Notes under the pieces: generated by a model
The model's input: the letters and a program-made list of their open reading frames with translations, nothing else
What the model was told of the DNA's origin: nothing
The model's database searches: none
Source of the DNA: AG41 sp035943095
GTDB lineage: Bacteria > Gemmatimonadota > Gemmatimonadetes > Gemmatimonadales > GWC2-71-9
Assembly (NCBI GenBank): GCA_035943095.1
Contig: DASZCN010000011.1
Span: 6,727-70,726 of the forward strand
Length of the DNA: 64,000 nucleotides
Direction of reading: 5' to 3'
Shown: in pieces, positions 17,621 through 25,739 of the stretch
Layout of the letters: each line of letters starts with the position of its first letter
Position numbering within the stretch: the first letter of the stretch is position 1
Program-made: the position numbers and the translations under genes

Positions 17621-18483
17621 TCGGCGGCCTCGGCCGGTTGTCTCCCGGCCATGTGACGCAGCAGTCGCGCCGTGGTATCGCGTAGCTCGCTCCGCGGCAC
17701 GACCGCGTCGATCATGCCGTGCTCGAGCAGAAATTCGGCGGTCTGGAACCCTTCCGGCAGGTCCTGCCCGATCGTCTGCTTGATCACCCGCGGGCCGGCA
17801 AAACCGACCACCGCCCCCGGCTCTACGAGAATCACGTCCCCCTGCATCGCGTAGGACGCAGACACGCCGCCCGTGGTGGGGTTCGTAAGGATCGAGATGA
17901 AGGGCACGCGCGCCGCCCGCAGCCGCGCGATCTCGACCGATGTCTTGGCCATCTGCATCAGCGACAGGACACCCTCCTGCATACGCGCGCCTCCGGACGC
18001 CGAGACGATCGCCAGGGGAACGCGCCGCTCGACGGAGCGCCGTGTGAGGCGAGCGATCTTCTCGCCCACCACCGACCCCATCGAGCCACCCATGAAGTTG
18101 AAGTCCATCACGGCGAGGTCGAGCGGCATCCCGTCCAGGCGCCCATAGCCGGTCCGGACCGCTTCGAGCGGGCCTGCCTTTCCGATCGCGAGCTCGAGAC
18201 GCTGTTTGTAGCTCTCGAAGGCGAGCGGATCGGTGGAGCGCAGCTTGCTGTCCAGCTCGTGCCAGGAGCCCTCATCCACCAGCAAGTCGACGTATTCCTG
18301 GGCCGAAATGCGTCGGTGGTGCCCGCAGTTGGGGCAGACATTGAACGCGCGGACGAACCGGTCCTTGATATCGATGTGGCCGCACTCGTTGCATTTTTCC
18401 CAGGCATCGGCTGGAATCTCCAGCTTCACCCGTTCGGACGTGCGCGGCTTTCGCTCTTTTTTGAACCAGGCCATTCGCGCCAT
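17617..18483 (-). CDS. accD: Acetyl-CoA carboxylase carboxyltransferase subunit beta
   Basis: This ~288-residue subunit transfers the carboxyl group from biotin to acetyl-CoA. The N-terminal zinc ribbon shows CNECGH and CPNCGHHRR. The crotonase-like core includes MDFNFMGGSMGSVVGEK, SASGGARMQEG and TNPTTGGVSASYA. Start: ATG at 18483 (MARMAWFKK) or at 18474 (MAWFKK); the two cannot be separated by ribosome site. It sits in the mreB-guaA run between rodA and folC, an accD-folC pairing known from many bacteria. Confidence 0.96.
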   Translation of the reverse strand: MARMAWFKKERKPRTSERVKLEIPADAWEKCNECGHIDIKDRFVRAFNVCPNCGHHRRISAQEYVDLLVDEGSWHELDSKLRSTDPLAFESYKQRLELAIGKAGPLEAVRTGYGRLDGMPLDLAVMDFNFMGGSMGSVVGEKIARLTRRSVERRVPLAIVSASGGARMQEGVLSLMQMAKTSVEIARLRAARVPFISILTNPTTGGVSASYAMQGDVILVEPGAVVGFAGPRVIKQTIGQDLPEGFQTAEFLLEHGMIDAVVPRSELRDTTARLLRHMAGRQPAEAAD

Positions 18484-18554
18484 AGGGGGGACTTGAAGGC
18501 GACAATCTGTGAGGGGCCTTTCTCCAGCGCCAGCCCCAATGGCGTAACTCATTG

Positions 18555-19802
18555 TCAGAGTTCGGCATACCCTGACTGGCGGGACTCCCAGGCGACGCGA
18601 AGTGAGATCCCAACGGCCATGAAGCACGCGAGCAGGAACGAGCCGCCGTACGAGAAAAACGGGAGAGGAATACCGGTGATCGGCAGCAGATTCACGGTCA
18701 TCCCGACGTTCTCGAGGATATGCGTGAACAGCATGCCGGTCACGCCGAATACGCACAGGCTCGAATAGGGGTCCGTGGCCCGGCGCGCGATGCGAATCAG
18801 GATGAAGATCAGGGCACCGAACAGGGCGAGCGCGACGAGCACGCCCAGAAACCCGAGCTCCTCCCCGACCACAGAGAAGATGAAGTCCGTGAACTGGGCG
18901 GGCAGGAATGCGAGGCGCTTCTGGGGCCCGTGGGTGAACCCCTGCCCGAGGAACCCACCCGACCCGATCGCGATCTTCGACTGGATCACATGCCAACCCG
19001 TGGCACGCGGGTCCTCGTGCGGGTTCAGGAACGCGAGCAGCCGGTTCTGCTGGTAGGGTGCCAACCGTTGCCAGAACGGGACGGCAATCACGCCCATGAC
19101 GAGGTTGGCGAGCATGACCGCGAGCCCCTCCCACACGTACGGTCGCCACCAGATCAAGAGAGCGATCAGCACGAGGATCCAGGCGCCCCAGGCCACCGTA
19201 GAAAACGCGAGCACCAGGCCGATCACGGGGGACCCGAGGAGTATCAGGAGGGACGGCTTGGTGCCGGCCCAGTACAGCATGGCGAACAGGATGGCGACGA
19301 AGACCATCGAGCTGCCCAAGTCCGGCTGCTTGAACACGAGGAAGCTCGGGATGCCGGCGATGACGCAGGGCGGCAACAGGTCGCGCAGGGTGGCGGGGGC
19401 CTCACGCCGCCCCGCCAGCCAGCGGGCCAGCATCAGTACGACGGAAAGCTTCGCGAGCTCAGCCGGCTGTCCCAGTCGGACGCTGCCGACCGCGAGCCAA
19501 GACCGTTCGCTCGCCGCCGTCCCGGCTCCAACCCCGGCGAACAGAGTCCAGATCAGGATGAGGATCCCAATCCCGTACGCGTAAGGCGTGGCCCACTCGA
19601 GGAGCCGAGGCGACGTGCGGAACGTCAGCACCGTAGCGATGCCGCCAACGGCGAGCCAGATCAGCTGCTTGTGCCAGATCGTCTCGACGAACGTCGGGAC
19701 ATCGGTCTGCCCCGCCGAGTACAGGGTCGCGAGCCCGTACGCGGCGAGGGCCAGCACAACCGCCACGAGCGGCCTATCGAGTTCCCGGAGCGGGGGCCGC
19801 AT
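18555..19802 (-). CDS. rodA: Rod shape-determining glycosyltransferase RodA (SEDS)
   Basis: This is a 415-residue polytopic membrane protein of the FtsW/RodA/SpoVE family, the peptidoglycan polymerase of the elongation machinery. It has about ten hydrophobic segments and conserved SEDS stretches: LGQPAELAKLSVVLMLA, KQPDLGSSMVF, AIGSGGFLGQGF, LPAQFTDFIFSVVGEELGF and PLPFFSYGGS. The ATG overlaps the end of mrdA by 29 bases. Its cognate transpeptidase is the adjacent mrdA product. Confidence 0.95.
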   Translation of the reverse strand: MRPPLRELDRPLVAVVLALAAYGLATLYSAGQTDVPTFVETIWHKQLIWLAVGGIATVLTFRTSPRLLEWATPYAYGIGILILIWTLFAGVGAGTAASERSWLAVGSVRLGQPAELAKLSVVLMLARWLAGRREAPATLRDLLPPCVIAGIPSFLVFKQPDLGSSMVFVAILFAMLYWAGTKPSLLILLGSPVIGLVLAFSTVAWGAWILVLIALLIWWRPYVWEGLAVMLANLVMGVIAVPFWQRLAPYQQNRLLAFLNPHEDPRATGWHVIQSKIAIGSGGFLGQGFTHGPQKRLAFLPAQFTDFIFSVVGEELGFLGVLVALALFGALIFILIRIARRATDPYSSLCVFGVTGMLFTHILENVGMTVNLLPITGIPLPFFSYGGSFLLACFMAVGISLRVAWESRQSGYAEL

Positions 19803-21708
19803 GAGCCGTGTGACCGGTGTCGGTGGGTGGCGGTGGAGGCGTCACGCCGCTGTCCGGGGGCGTGATCGTCGTGTCCTCGGCCGGAGGACCAGGGAGCAGC
19901 TGCATGGGGCGCGGAGCGGTGTCCGTGGGCAGCACGATTCGGATGTTGGACGCGACGGTCGTGTCGACGCCGAGATAGCGCCCGATCACGCGAGTCACGA
20001 GCGGGGCGACGTACGGCCCCTCGCGCGCGAATTCGACGATCGCTCCGACGACGATCTCGGGCTTCTCGGCCGGGGCAAAACCGATGAACCATCCGTGCGC
20101 CGGACCGTGCGGATTCTGGGCGGTGCCGGTCTTCCCGGCAATCGCAATGCTGCCCCCGAAGCGCGCCGCGCCTCGAGCCGTCCCACGCTCGACGACGCTG
20201 ATCATCGCCTGCCGCAGGCCGGCGAGCTGGTCCGGCGCGAGCCCGAGGGTTAGCGCGGGTCCCGCGGTGGGGCGCACCACGTAGGGCGCGCGGGCGCGGC
20301 CGTCGCTCGCGAGCATCTGGTAGAACCGCACCATGTTCACGAGCGTCTGGGAGTTCTCCCCCTGACCGATGGCCAGGTTGAGCGTGACGGCGGACGTCCA
20401 GCGGCGGGGGCCGTACACTCGATCGTAGTAGTCGGTCCCGGTGGGGAACAGCGCGGTCTTTTCATCCGGTAAATCGATCCCCGTGGGCGAGCGGAAGCCG
20501 AGGGCGGTGGCGTCCTCGAGCAGCGAGGTGAGGCCGAGCTTCAACCCCAGCTGGTAGAAGTAGACGTCGCAGCTCTGCGCAATCGCATCGGCGAGGGCCA
20601 GATCGCCGTGGCCCCTCCCATCCCAGCAACGGAAGAAGCGGTTGCCGTACTGCAATCCGCCGCGACAGGGGATCGGCATGTGCGAGTGCAGCGTGACGAT
20701 GCCGCGCTTGAGCGCCATCGCCGCCACGGCGAGTTTCCAGGTCGACCCGGGCGGGTACCGTCCCTTGATCGTCCGGTCGAAGAGGGGGTGCGCTTCGCTC
20801 TCGTTCAAGCGGCGCCAGTACTCCGGGTCCACGCCCCCAACGAACGCGTTCGGGTCGTACCCTGGCGCACTGTATAAGGCGAGGATCTCCCCGCTATTCG
20901 GGTTCATCGCGAGCACCGCGCCGCGTTGGCCTGCCGGGAAGATCTGAGCGATGTAACGCTGCAGGTCGAGGTCGATGGTCGTGTGGAGCGGCTTGCCCGG
21001 CACCGGCGCGAGGCGCGTGGCCGGTGGAGCCTCCCGGATCACGTGCCCCAGGGCACTCACTTCCACGAAGCGCACGCCGTCGAAGCCTCGCAGCGAGTCG
21101 TCGTACTCGCGCTCGAGACCATCCTTGCCGAGCAGCCCACCCAGCCGCACCGCCGCGACGCGCTGTTGCGAGCGCTCGGCCTCGGTGAGCTCACCGACGT
21201 ATCCCACGAGGTGGGCCGCCAGCGAGCTGTCCGGGTAGTGCCGCTTGGGCTCGGGCTGGATCAGCAAGCCCGGAAACAGCAGGCGCCGCTCTTCCAGGGC
21301 CGAGACCACCTCGAACGTGGCGCTCGGAAGCACCGCGATCGGCAGGTAGGGCGTCCGGCGATAGCGAGTCAAGACACGCTCGATCGCCTGGCTGTCGAGC
21401 TTTACGATCGGCGCCAGACGGCGCAGCGTCGCGCGCAGCGAGTCTTGATCCGTCGCCGGCAGGAGCGAGACGGTGTAGCCGGTCACGTTCTCGGCGAGGA
21501 TCTTGCCGTTCCGGTCGGTGATGATCCCGCGGGGCGCCGGCAGTGGAATGGGCCGCAGCCGGTTGGTCTCGGATTGAAGCTGAAACGCGGAGTGCTCGAG
21601 GATCTGCGTCCGGAAGAATACGATCACGAGCGCGGCCAGCGCGCCCCACACGACTCCGCGCACGACGCGCAGCCGCCGCTCGAGCAGGTGCGGGTGGAAC
21701 GTGCTCAT
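19774..21708 (-). CDS. mrdA: Penicillin-binding protein 2 (peptidoglycan transpeptidase)
   Basis: This 644-residue class B PBP cross-links peptidoglycan during elongation. One transmembrane anchor lies near residues 14-35 (VVRGVVWGALAALVIVFF). A dimerisation region follows, with RGIITDRNGKILAEN. The transpeptidase domain has PPGSTWKLAVA (SxxK), QSCDVYFYQLG (SxD/N position) and GKTGTAQNP (KTG). The extreme C-terminus is Pro/Thr-rich (TPPDSGVTPPPPPTDTG). ATG start overlaps the mreD stop as ATGA; longer upstream frame is mreD/mreC sequence in another frame. Confidence 0.95.
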   Translation of the reverse strand: MSTFHPHLLERRLRVVRGVVWGALAALVIVFFRTQILEHSAFQLQSETNRLRPIPLPAPRGIITDRNGKILAENVTGYTVSLLPATDQDSLRATLRRLAPIVKLDSQAIERVLTRYRRTPYLPIAVLPSATFEVVSALEERRLLFPGLLIQPEPKRHYPDSSLAAHLVGYVGELTEAERSQQRVAAVRLGGLLGKDGLEREYDDSLRGFDGVRFVEVSALGHVIREAPPATRLAPVPGKPLHTTIDLDLQRYIAQIFPAGQRGAVLAMNPNSGEILALYSAPGYDPNAFVGGVDPEYWRRLNESEAHPLFDRTIKGRYPPGSTWKLAVAAMALKRGIVTLHSHMPIPCRGGLQYGNRFFRCWDGRGHGDLALADAIAQSCDVYFYQLGLKLGLTSLLEDATALGFRSPTGIDLPDEKTALFPTGTDYYDRVYGPRRWTSAVTLNLAIGQGENSQTLVNMVRFYQMLASDGRARAPYVVRPTAGPALTLGLAPDQLAGLRQAMISVVERGTARGAARFGGSIAIAGKTGTAQNPHGPAHGWFIGFAPAEKPEIVVGAIVEFAREGPYVAPLVTRVIGRYLGVDTTVASNIRIVLPTDTAPRPMQLLPGPPAEDTTITPPDSGVTPPPPPTDTGHTAHAAPAPGTR

Positions 21709-22205
21709 GTCGCGTCGCTCAGGCGGATCGCGAGGTGGCGCCCGAACAGCCAGAGGACGAGCACGCCCGCCACGGCCGTCGTGAGACTCTGAATCGGCGA
21801 CCACACGAGCAGCTCCCAGCCCAGCAAGCCGCCCTTGAGCTTCCCGGATGCGAGGGCCACCGCCAGGTTGCGGAACCACGTGCCGGCGAAAAAGAGGCAC
21901 CCATTCACGAACAGGTTCTCCGCGAAGAACACTGCCTTGCTCCAAGAGGAGAGATACCCCACGAGCGTGTGCGCGAGCGCCCCTGCCCCGAAGGACGCGG
22001 GCGTCAACGCGTCGCGCACGAGGCCCACGAGAAAACCGGCAGCCGCGCTGGGTCCGGGCCGGGCTCGGATCGTATAGATCAGGAGCGCGAGGAGCAGGAA
22101 GTCCGGCGCCACCCGGTCGTCCCCGAGCCGGCCGCGCAGCGAGAATTGCAGCACGACCAGCACGCCGAGGATGACGTAGAAGCGGTACTTGTCGGTCCGC
22201 CTCAC
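21705..22205 (-). CDS. mreD: Rod shape-determining protein MreD
   Basis: This 166-residue integral membrane protein has about five hydrophobic helices, beginning RFYVILGVLVVLQFSL and including PDFLLLALLIYTI and GFLVGLVRDAL. Sequence conservation in MreD is low, so position between mreC and mrdA is the main support. GTG start overlapping the mreC stop as GTGA. Confidence 0.88.
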   Translation of the reverse strand: MRRTDKYRFYVILGVLVVLQFSLRGRLGDDRVAPDFLLLALLIYTIRARPGPSAAAGFLVGLVRDALTPASFGAGALAHTLVGYLSSWSKAVFFAENLFVNGCLFFAGTWFRNLAVALASGKLKGGLLGWELLVWSPIQSLTTAVAGVLVLWLFGRHLAIRLSDAT

Positions 22206-23095
22206 GGCTTTTCCCCGGTTCCGCTCCCACCGTCCCCGACTCCTCCGCCGCTCCCGCTGCCCGATTCGAAGACCGAGCGCAGGTCACTGCGGGTGGGCGG
22301 CCCGGTGAGGATCATGACGTGGCTCACCGCCGCCGGTTGTACAGCGGGTCGGATGAGATAGGTCCGCTCCCACCCCTCGGCCTCTGCCGCCACCCCCACG
22401 ACTGTCCCGATCGGGATGCCACGTGGGAGCACTCCACCCAGTCCCGACGTGAGAATCAGGGTTCCATTAGGAACCAACTGTCGATAGGCTACGCCCTGCA
22501 GCTCGAGCAGCCAAACCCGCGGTCCCTCGGTACCGTGCGGCGCGACGATGCCATACACGCTCCCGTCCGCCGCCATGGCGCTGGCCCGGAAGTCGGGATG
22601 CGCCCAGGTGACCACGACGCCCGATTGGGCATCCACCGAGCTCACGATGCCGACGAGCCCCTCGGGACTCACGACCGCCGTGAGGGGCTTCACTCCCTGC
22701 TTTTTACCGGCCGAGATGATGAACGTGAGGTTACCGCTCGGCTCCGGCTCGTGCAGGACCTCGGCCGGGATGTAGCCTCCGGAGAGTCGCTGGCCCAGAC
22801 CCAGGAGGCCTCGGAGGCGGACGTTTTCCCCGCGCAGCTCCGACAGGAAGGTGGCGGCCAAGGTCGCGGAATCGCGCTGCGCCACCACGATCTGATAGCG
22901 CAACAGCGACGCGGAGAGGAGCTCGGTCTTCTCTTGCAGCGTGAGAAACGGGGCCAGCACCGTCTGGCGCAGCCCGCGCGCCAGGGGATCGCGGACGCGC
23001 TCGGGCAAACTCATCGCGGCGACCGACAGCAGGACGCACCCGATAAAGGCGAGCGTATCGGCGCGCGACGCGTAGCGGTCCGCTCCGAGCACCAT
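22202..23095 (-). CDS. mreC: Rod shape-determining protein MreC
   Basis: This 297-residue protein has one N-terminal membrane segment (TLAFIGCVLLSVAAM), a coiled-coil stretch (about 55-95) and a periplasmic beta-barrel domain with VVSPEGLVGIVSSVDAQSGVV and VLPRGIPIGTVVGV. It bridges cytoplasmic MreB to the periplasmic synthases. The C-terminal 30 residues are a Gly/Ser-rich low-complexity tail. ATG lies four bases after the mreB stop. Confidence 0.93.
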   Translation of the reverse strand: MVLGADRYASRADTLAFIGCVLLSVAAMSLPERVRDPLARGLRQTVLAPFLTLQEKTELLSASLLRYQIVVAQRDSATLAATFLSELRGENVRLRGLLGLGQRLSGGYIPAEVLHEPEPSGNLTFIISAGKKQGVKPLTAVVSPEGLVGIVSSVDAQSGVVVTWAHPDFRASAMAADGSVYGIVAPHGTEGPRVWLLELQGVAYRQLVPNGTLILTSGLGGVLPRGIPIGTVVGVAAEAEGWERTYLIRPAVQPAAVSHVMILTGPPTRSDLRSVFESGSGSGGGVGDGGSGTGEKP

Positions 23096-23099
23096 CGGA

Positions 23100-24143
23100 T
23101 CAGGTGGTCAGGACGTTGCGGTATTTCTCCGGGTCGTCGAGGATCCGTCCGGTCCCCCGCACGACGCAGGTCATCGGGTCCTCGTCGAGGTGGATCGGCA
23201 GGCCCGTCTCCTGTTGCAGCAACACGTCCAGGCCGCGGATCAGCGCGCCCCCGCCCGTCATCACAATCCCGCGGTCCACGATGTCCGACGCCAGCTCCGG
23301 CGGCGTGATCTCGAGCGCGCGCCGCACGGCGTCCACGATCTGCTGGATCGGCTCCTGCACCGCCTCCCGAATCTCACTCGAGTGCACGCGGACGATCTTC
23401 GGGATGCCCGAGACGAGGTCGCGCCCCTTCACCTCCATCTCGCGCTCTTCCCCGACCGGCGCGGCAGACCCGATCTGAATCTTGATCTGCTCTGCGGTGG
23501 GCTCGCCGATCAGGAGGTTGTAATTCTTGCGCATGAACTGCACGATCGCCTGGTCCAGCTCGTCGCCGCCCGTGCGGATGGACGTGTCCGAGACGATGCC
23601 CGACAGGGCGATCACGGCGATCTCCGTCGTGCCGCCGCCGATATCGATCACCATGTTGCCGGTCGGCGTCTCGACCGGGAGGCCCACGCCGATCGCGGCA
23701 GCCATGGGCTCGGCGACCATGTAGACTTCCTTCGCACCCGCCGACTGCGCCGAATCCCGCACCGCCCGCTTCTCCACCTCGGTGATGCCGGATGGCACGC
23801 ACACGATCACCTTGGGCTTCACGCGGAACAGGTGGCGGTCGATGATGGTCTTCAGGAAGAAACGCAGCATCTTTTCGGTCACGTCGAAGTCGGCGATCAC
23901 GCCGTCCTTCAGCGGTCGCACCGCGAGGATCCCATCCGGCGTCCGGCCGAGCATCCGTTTGGCTTCGAGCCCGATGCCCTTGATTTTCCCCGTCGCCTTT
24001 TCGATCGCGACGACCGAGGGCTCGTTCAACACGATGCCCTCGCCCTTCACGTAGATCAGGGTGTTCGCGGTGCCCAGATCCACGGCGATTTCATTCGCCG
24101 GGCTCCAGGCTCCAAGCTTGAAATTCGGCCAGCGTAGGGGCAC
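23100..24143 (-). CDS. mreB: Rod shape-determining actin homologue MreB
   Basis: This 347-residue cytoplasmic ATPase polymerises on the membrane and directs elongation. Actin-fold motifs are present: AVDLGTANTLIYVKGEGIV (phosphate 1), GNMVIDIGGGTTEIAVIAL (phosphate 2) and GIVMTGGGALIRGLD (adenosine). The start is GTG 24143-24141, giving the normal family length. The open frame upstream is much longer but is low-complexity, Arg/Ser-rich and antisense to the flavoprotein gene, so it is not real. This is the first gene of the long minus-strand run. Confidence 0.96.
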   Translation of the reverse strand: MPLRWPNFKLGAWSPANEIAVDLGTANTLIYVKGEGIVLNEPSVVAIEKATGKIKGIGLEAKRMLGRTPDGILAVRPLKDGVIADFDVTEKMLRFFLKTIIDRHLFRVKPKVIVCVPSGITEVEKRAVRDSAQSAGAKEVYMVAEPMAAAIGVGLPVETPTGNMVIDIGGGTTEIAVIALSGIVSDTSIRTGGDELDQAIVQFMRKNYNLLIGEPTAEQIKIQIGSAAPVGEEREMEVKGRDLVSGIPKIVRVHSSEIREAVQEPIQQIVDAVRRALEITPPELASDIVDRGIVMTGGGALIRGLDVLLQQETGLPIHLDEDPMTCVVRGTGRILDDPEKYRNVLTT

Positions 24144-24195
24144 AGGGGCACGAAGTCGTTGTGAAAGTGGTCGGGCGGGCGCGCGCGAGCGCCTC

Positions 24196-24224
24196 AAGCT
24201 AATGAAAAGCGTAACTTCAAGCAA
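24196..24224 (-). promoter_or_regulatory. Possible mreB promoter
   Basis: On the minus strand TTGCTT (24224-24219) and TAGCTT (24201-24196) are separated by 17 bases, about 50 bases before the mreB GTG. Each hexamer matches the sigma70 consensus at only three to four positions, and the region is unusually AT-rich for the window. Confidence 0.3.
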
Positions 24225-24233
24225 GGCTGATGC

Positions 24234-24262
24234 TTGACGGCTCTTTCGCCGGCGGCTACCGT
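24234..24262 (+). promoter_or_regulatory. Possible ferredoxin promoter giving a near-leaderless transcript
   Basis: TTGACG (24234-24239) and TACCGT (24257-24262) are spaced by 17 bases. The -10 ends six bases before the ATG at 24269, so transcription would begin at or next to the start codon. No Shine-Dalgarno is seen there. Confidence 0.4.
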
Positions 24263-24268
24263 TCGCCC

Positions 24269-24472
24269 ATGCGACGCGCGCAGACCCCGTCCGAGATCGC
24301 GGTGGTGGACCTTCGGGTGTGCGACCGCTGCGGTCTCTGCCTGCCGTTGTGCCCGCCCGAAGCGATTCACCTGGAGCTCGCCGATCTGGTAGTGGATCGT
24401 GAAGCCTGCACCGGCTGCCGCAAGTGCATCGCTCCATGCCCGGTAGGCGCGCTGGCGATGGCAGCCGCGTGA
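24269..24472 (+). CDS. Small 2[4Fe-4S] ferredoxin
   Basis: This 67-residue protein has two clostridial-type cluster motifs, CDRCGLCLPLCPPEA and CTGCRKCIAPCPVGA. Each is CxxCxxCxxxCP, so it carries two [4Fe-4S] clusters for low-potential electron transfer. ATG 24269 is chosen because the -35 hexamer overlaps the alternative ATG at 24230. The stop overlaps the next gene's GTG as GTGA, so the natural electron acceptor is probably that flavoprotein (inference). Confidence 0.88.
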   Translation: MRRAQTPSEIAVVDLRVCDRCGLCLPLCPPEAIHLELADLVVDREACTGCRKCIAPCPVGALAMAAA

Positions 24473-25653
24473 TACGCGACACCGATGTGCTGGTCATTGG
24501 TGCGGGTCCGGCCGGCGCCGTCGCCGCGCTTGAAGCGAAGCGCGCCGCGCCAGCGCTCGATGTGGTGTTGCTCGAGCGCGACGCCCTCGTTGGTTCTCCG
24601 GTGCGGTGTGCCGAGGGCGTAGGCGACGCCGGGTTGCACGAGTTCGCGGACCCGGCTGGGGGGAAGGCACCGTGGGTCGCGCGCAAGATCACCCGCGTGA
24701 TCTTCCTTGCGCCGGACGACACCGAAGTCAAGGTGGCCGAGCGCGACGTGGGCTGGATTCTCGATCGCACGCGATTCGACGCGTTTCTGGCCGCACGCGC
24801 GGCGAGCGAGGGCGTCGAGGTGCTGGTCGGCACCGAGGCTGCGGGCATGGATCGGCTGGCCGATGGTCGTTGGCAGGTACGCCTGCGCGGCGTTCCCGGC
24901 GACGACGCCATGCGCGCGCGCATGGTGATCGGCGCGGACGGCGTCGAGGCCATGGTCGGCCGCTGGGCGGGCCTCGACACCCGCGTACCAGCCCGGGACA
25001 TGGAGTCGTGCGCGCAATACGTGCTGCGGGGGATCGACTTCGATCCCGACGCCATCTACCTGCAGTTCGGGCGTGGCATCGCCCCTGGGGGCTACGCATG
25101 GGTCTTCCCCCGCGCACCAGGGGTCGCGAACGTCGGCCTCGGCCTCGTCGCTCTGAAAGCCGACGGCCGGAACGCCCAGGAATACCTGGATGCCTGGATC
25201 GCGCGCCGTTACCCTGGCGCGGAACGGGTCGGCTACACGGTTGGCGGCGTCATCACGCATACCACGATCAGGCAGACCTACACGGATGGCGTGCTCGTCG
25301 CCGGGGACGCCGCGCACATGATCAACCCCCTGTCAGGCGGCGGCATCGTCAACGCCATGAAGGCCGGCCGTCTGGCGGGCCGCGCCGCAGCGGGCGCGGT
25401 CTGCGCGGGGGATACGAGCGCGCCGCGCCTGTCGGCCTACCACAGCGACTGGATGAGGCTGCTCGGCGATGACCACCTCAAGTATTACCGCATCAAGCAG
25501 GCGCTCGAGGACCTGGACGATGGGTTCTTCAATTCCCTGGCACGGACCGTGAATGCCATCCCGCGCGAGAAGCGGACCTTGGGTCGGATTTTTGCGCAGG
25601 CGCTGGTACGACATCCGCAGCTGATTCCGGTGGCGGCGCGGTTCTTCATGTGA
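24469..25653 (+). CDS. Geranylgeranyl reductase-family FAD-dependent oxidoreductase
   Basis: This 394-residue flavoprotein has an N-terminal Rossmann FAD site (DVLVIGAGPAGAVAALEA), the family's substrate-pocket segment VRCAEGV, the conserved GGYAWVFPRA (YxWxFP) motif, and the second FAD motif VLVAGDAAHMINPLSGGGI. The family saturates double bonds of polyprenyl chains, for example in archaeal lipids, chlorophyll side chains or menaquinones. GTG start overlaps the ferredoxin stop. Ferredoxin pairing parallels archaeal enzymes that need a ferredoxin donor. Substrate in this organism is unknown; no bch genes are nearby. Confidence 0.85.
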   Translation: MIRDTDVLVIGAGPAGAVAALEAKRAAPALDVVLLERDALVGSPVRCAEGVGDAGLHEFADPAGGKAPWVARKITRVIFLAPDDTEVKVAERDVGWILDRTRFDAFLAARAASEGVEVLVGTEAAGMDRLADGRWQVRLRGVPGDDAMRARMVIGADGVEAMVGRWAGLDTRVPARDMESCAQYVLRGIDFDPDAIYLQFGRGIAPGGYAWVFPRAPGVANVGLGLVALKADGRNAQEYLDAWIARRYPGAERVGYTVGGVITHTTIRQTYTDGVLVAGDAAHMINPLSGGGIVNAMKAGRLAGRAAAGAVCAGDTSAPRLSAYHSDWMRLLGDDHLKYYRIKQALEDLDDGFFNSLARTVNAIPREKRTLGRIFAQALVRHPQLIPVAARFFM

Positions 25654-25657
25654 AACA

Positions 25658-25726
25658 GGGAGAGGGGAAGAGGGAGAGGTACCTTTGGGTGCATCGGAGG
25701 GTACCGCTCCCCGCTCCCTGCTCCCG
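25658..25726 (+). repeat. Imperfect palindrome with 7-bp units before fabI
   Basis: The arms 25658-25683 and 25700-25725 are reverse complements at 20 of 26 positions, separated by 16 bases, with GGTACC at the inner ends. The right arm is three heptads, gctcccc, gctccct, gctcccg. It fills most of the gap between the flavoprotein gene and fabI. It could act as a transcript hairpin, but has no T-run after it on +. Confidence 0.65.
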
Positions 25727-25739
25727 TTAAGGGAGAGTG

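Noticed and set aside
18484..19149. Long N-terminal extension of accD
   Set aside because: The extension is rodA sequence read in another frame; AccD begins at the MAWFKK region just before its zinc ribbon.
21709..22287. Long N-terminal extension of mrdA
   Set aside because: Overlaps mreD completely in another frame; PBP2 begins with its membrane anchor at 21708.
24144..25055. Long N-terminal extension of mreB
   Set aside because: Arg/Ser/Pro-rich and antisense to the ferredoxin and flavoprotein genes; GTG 24143 gives normal MreB length.
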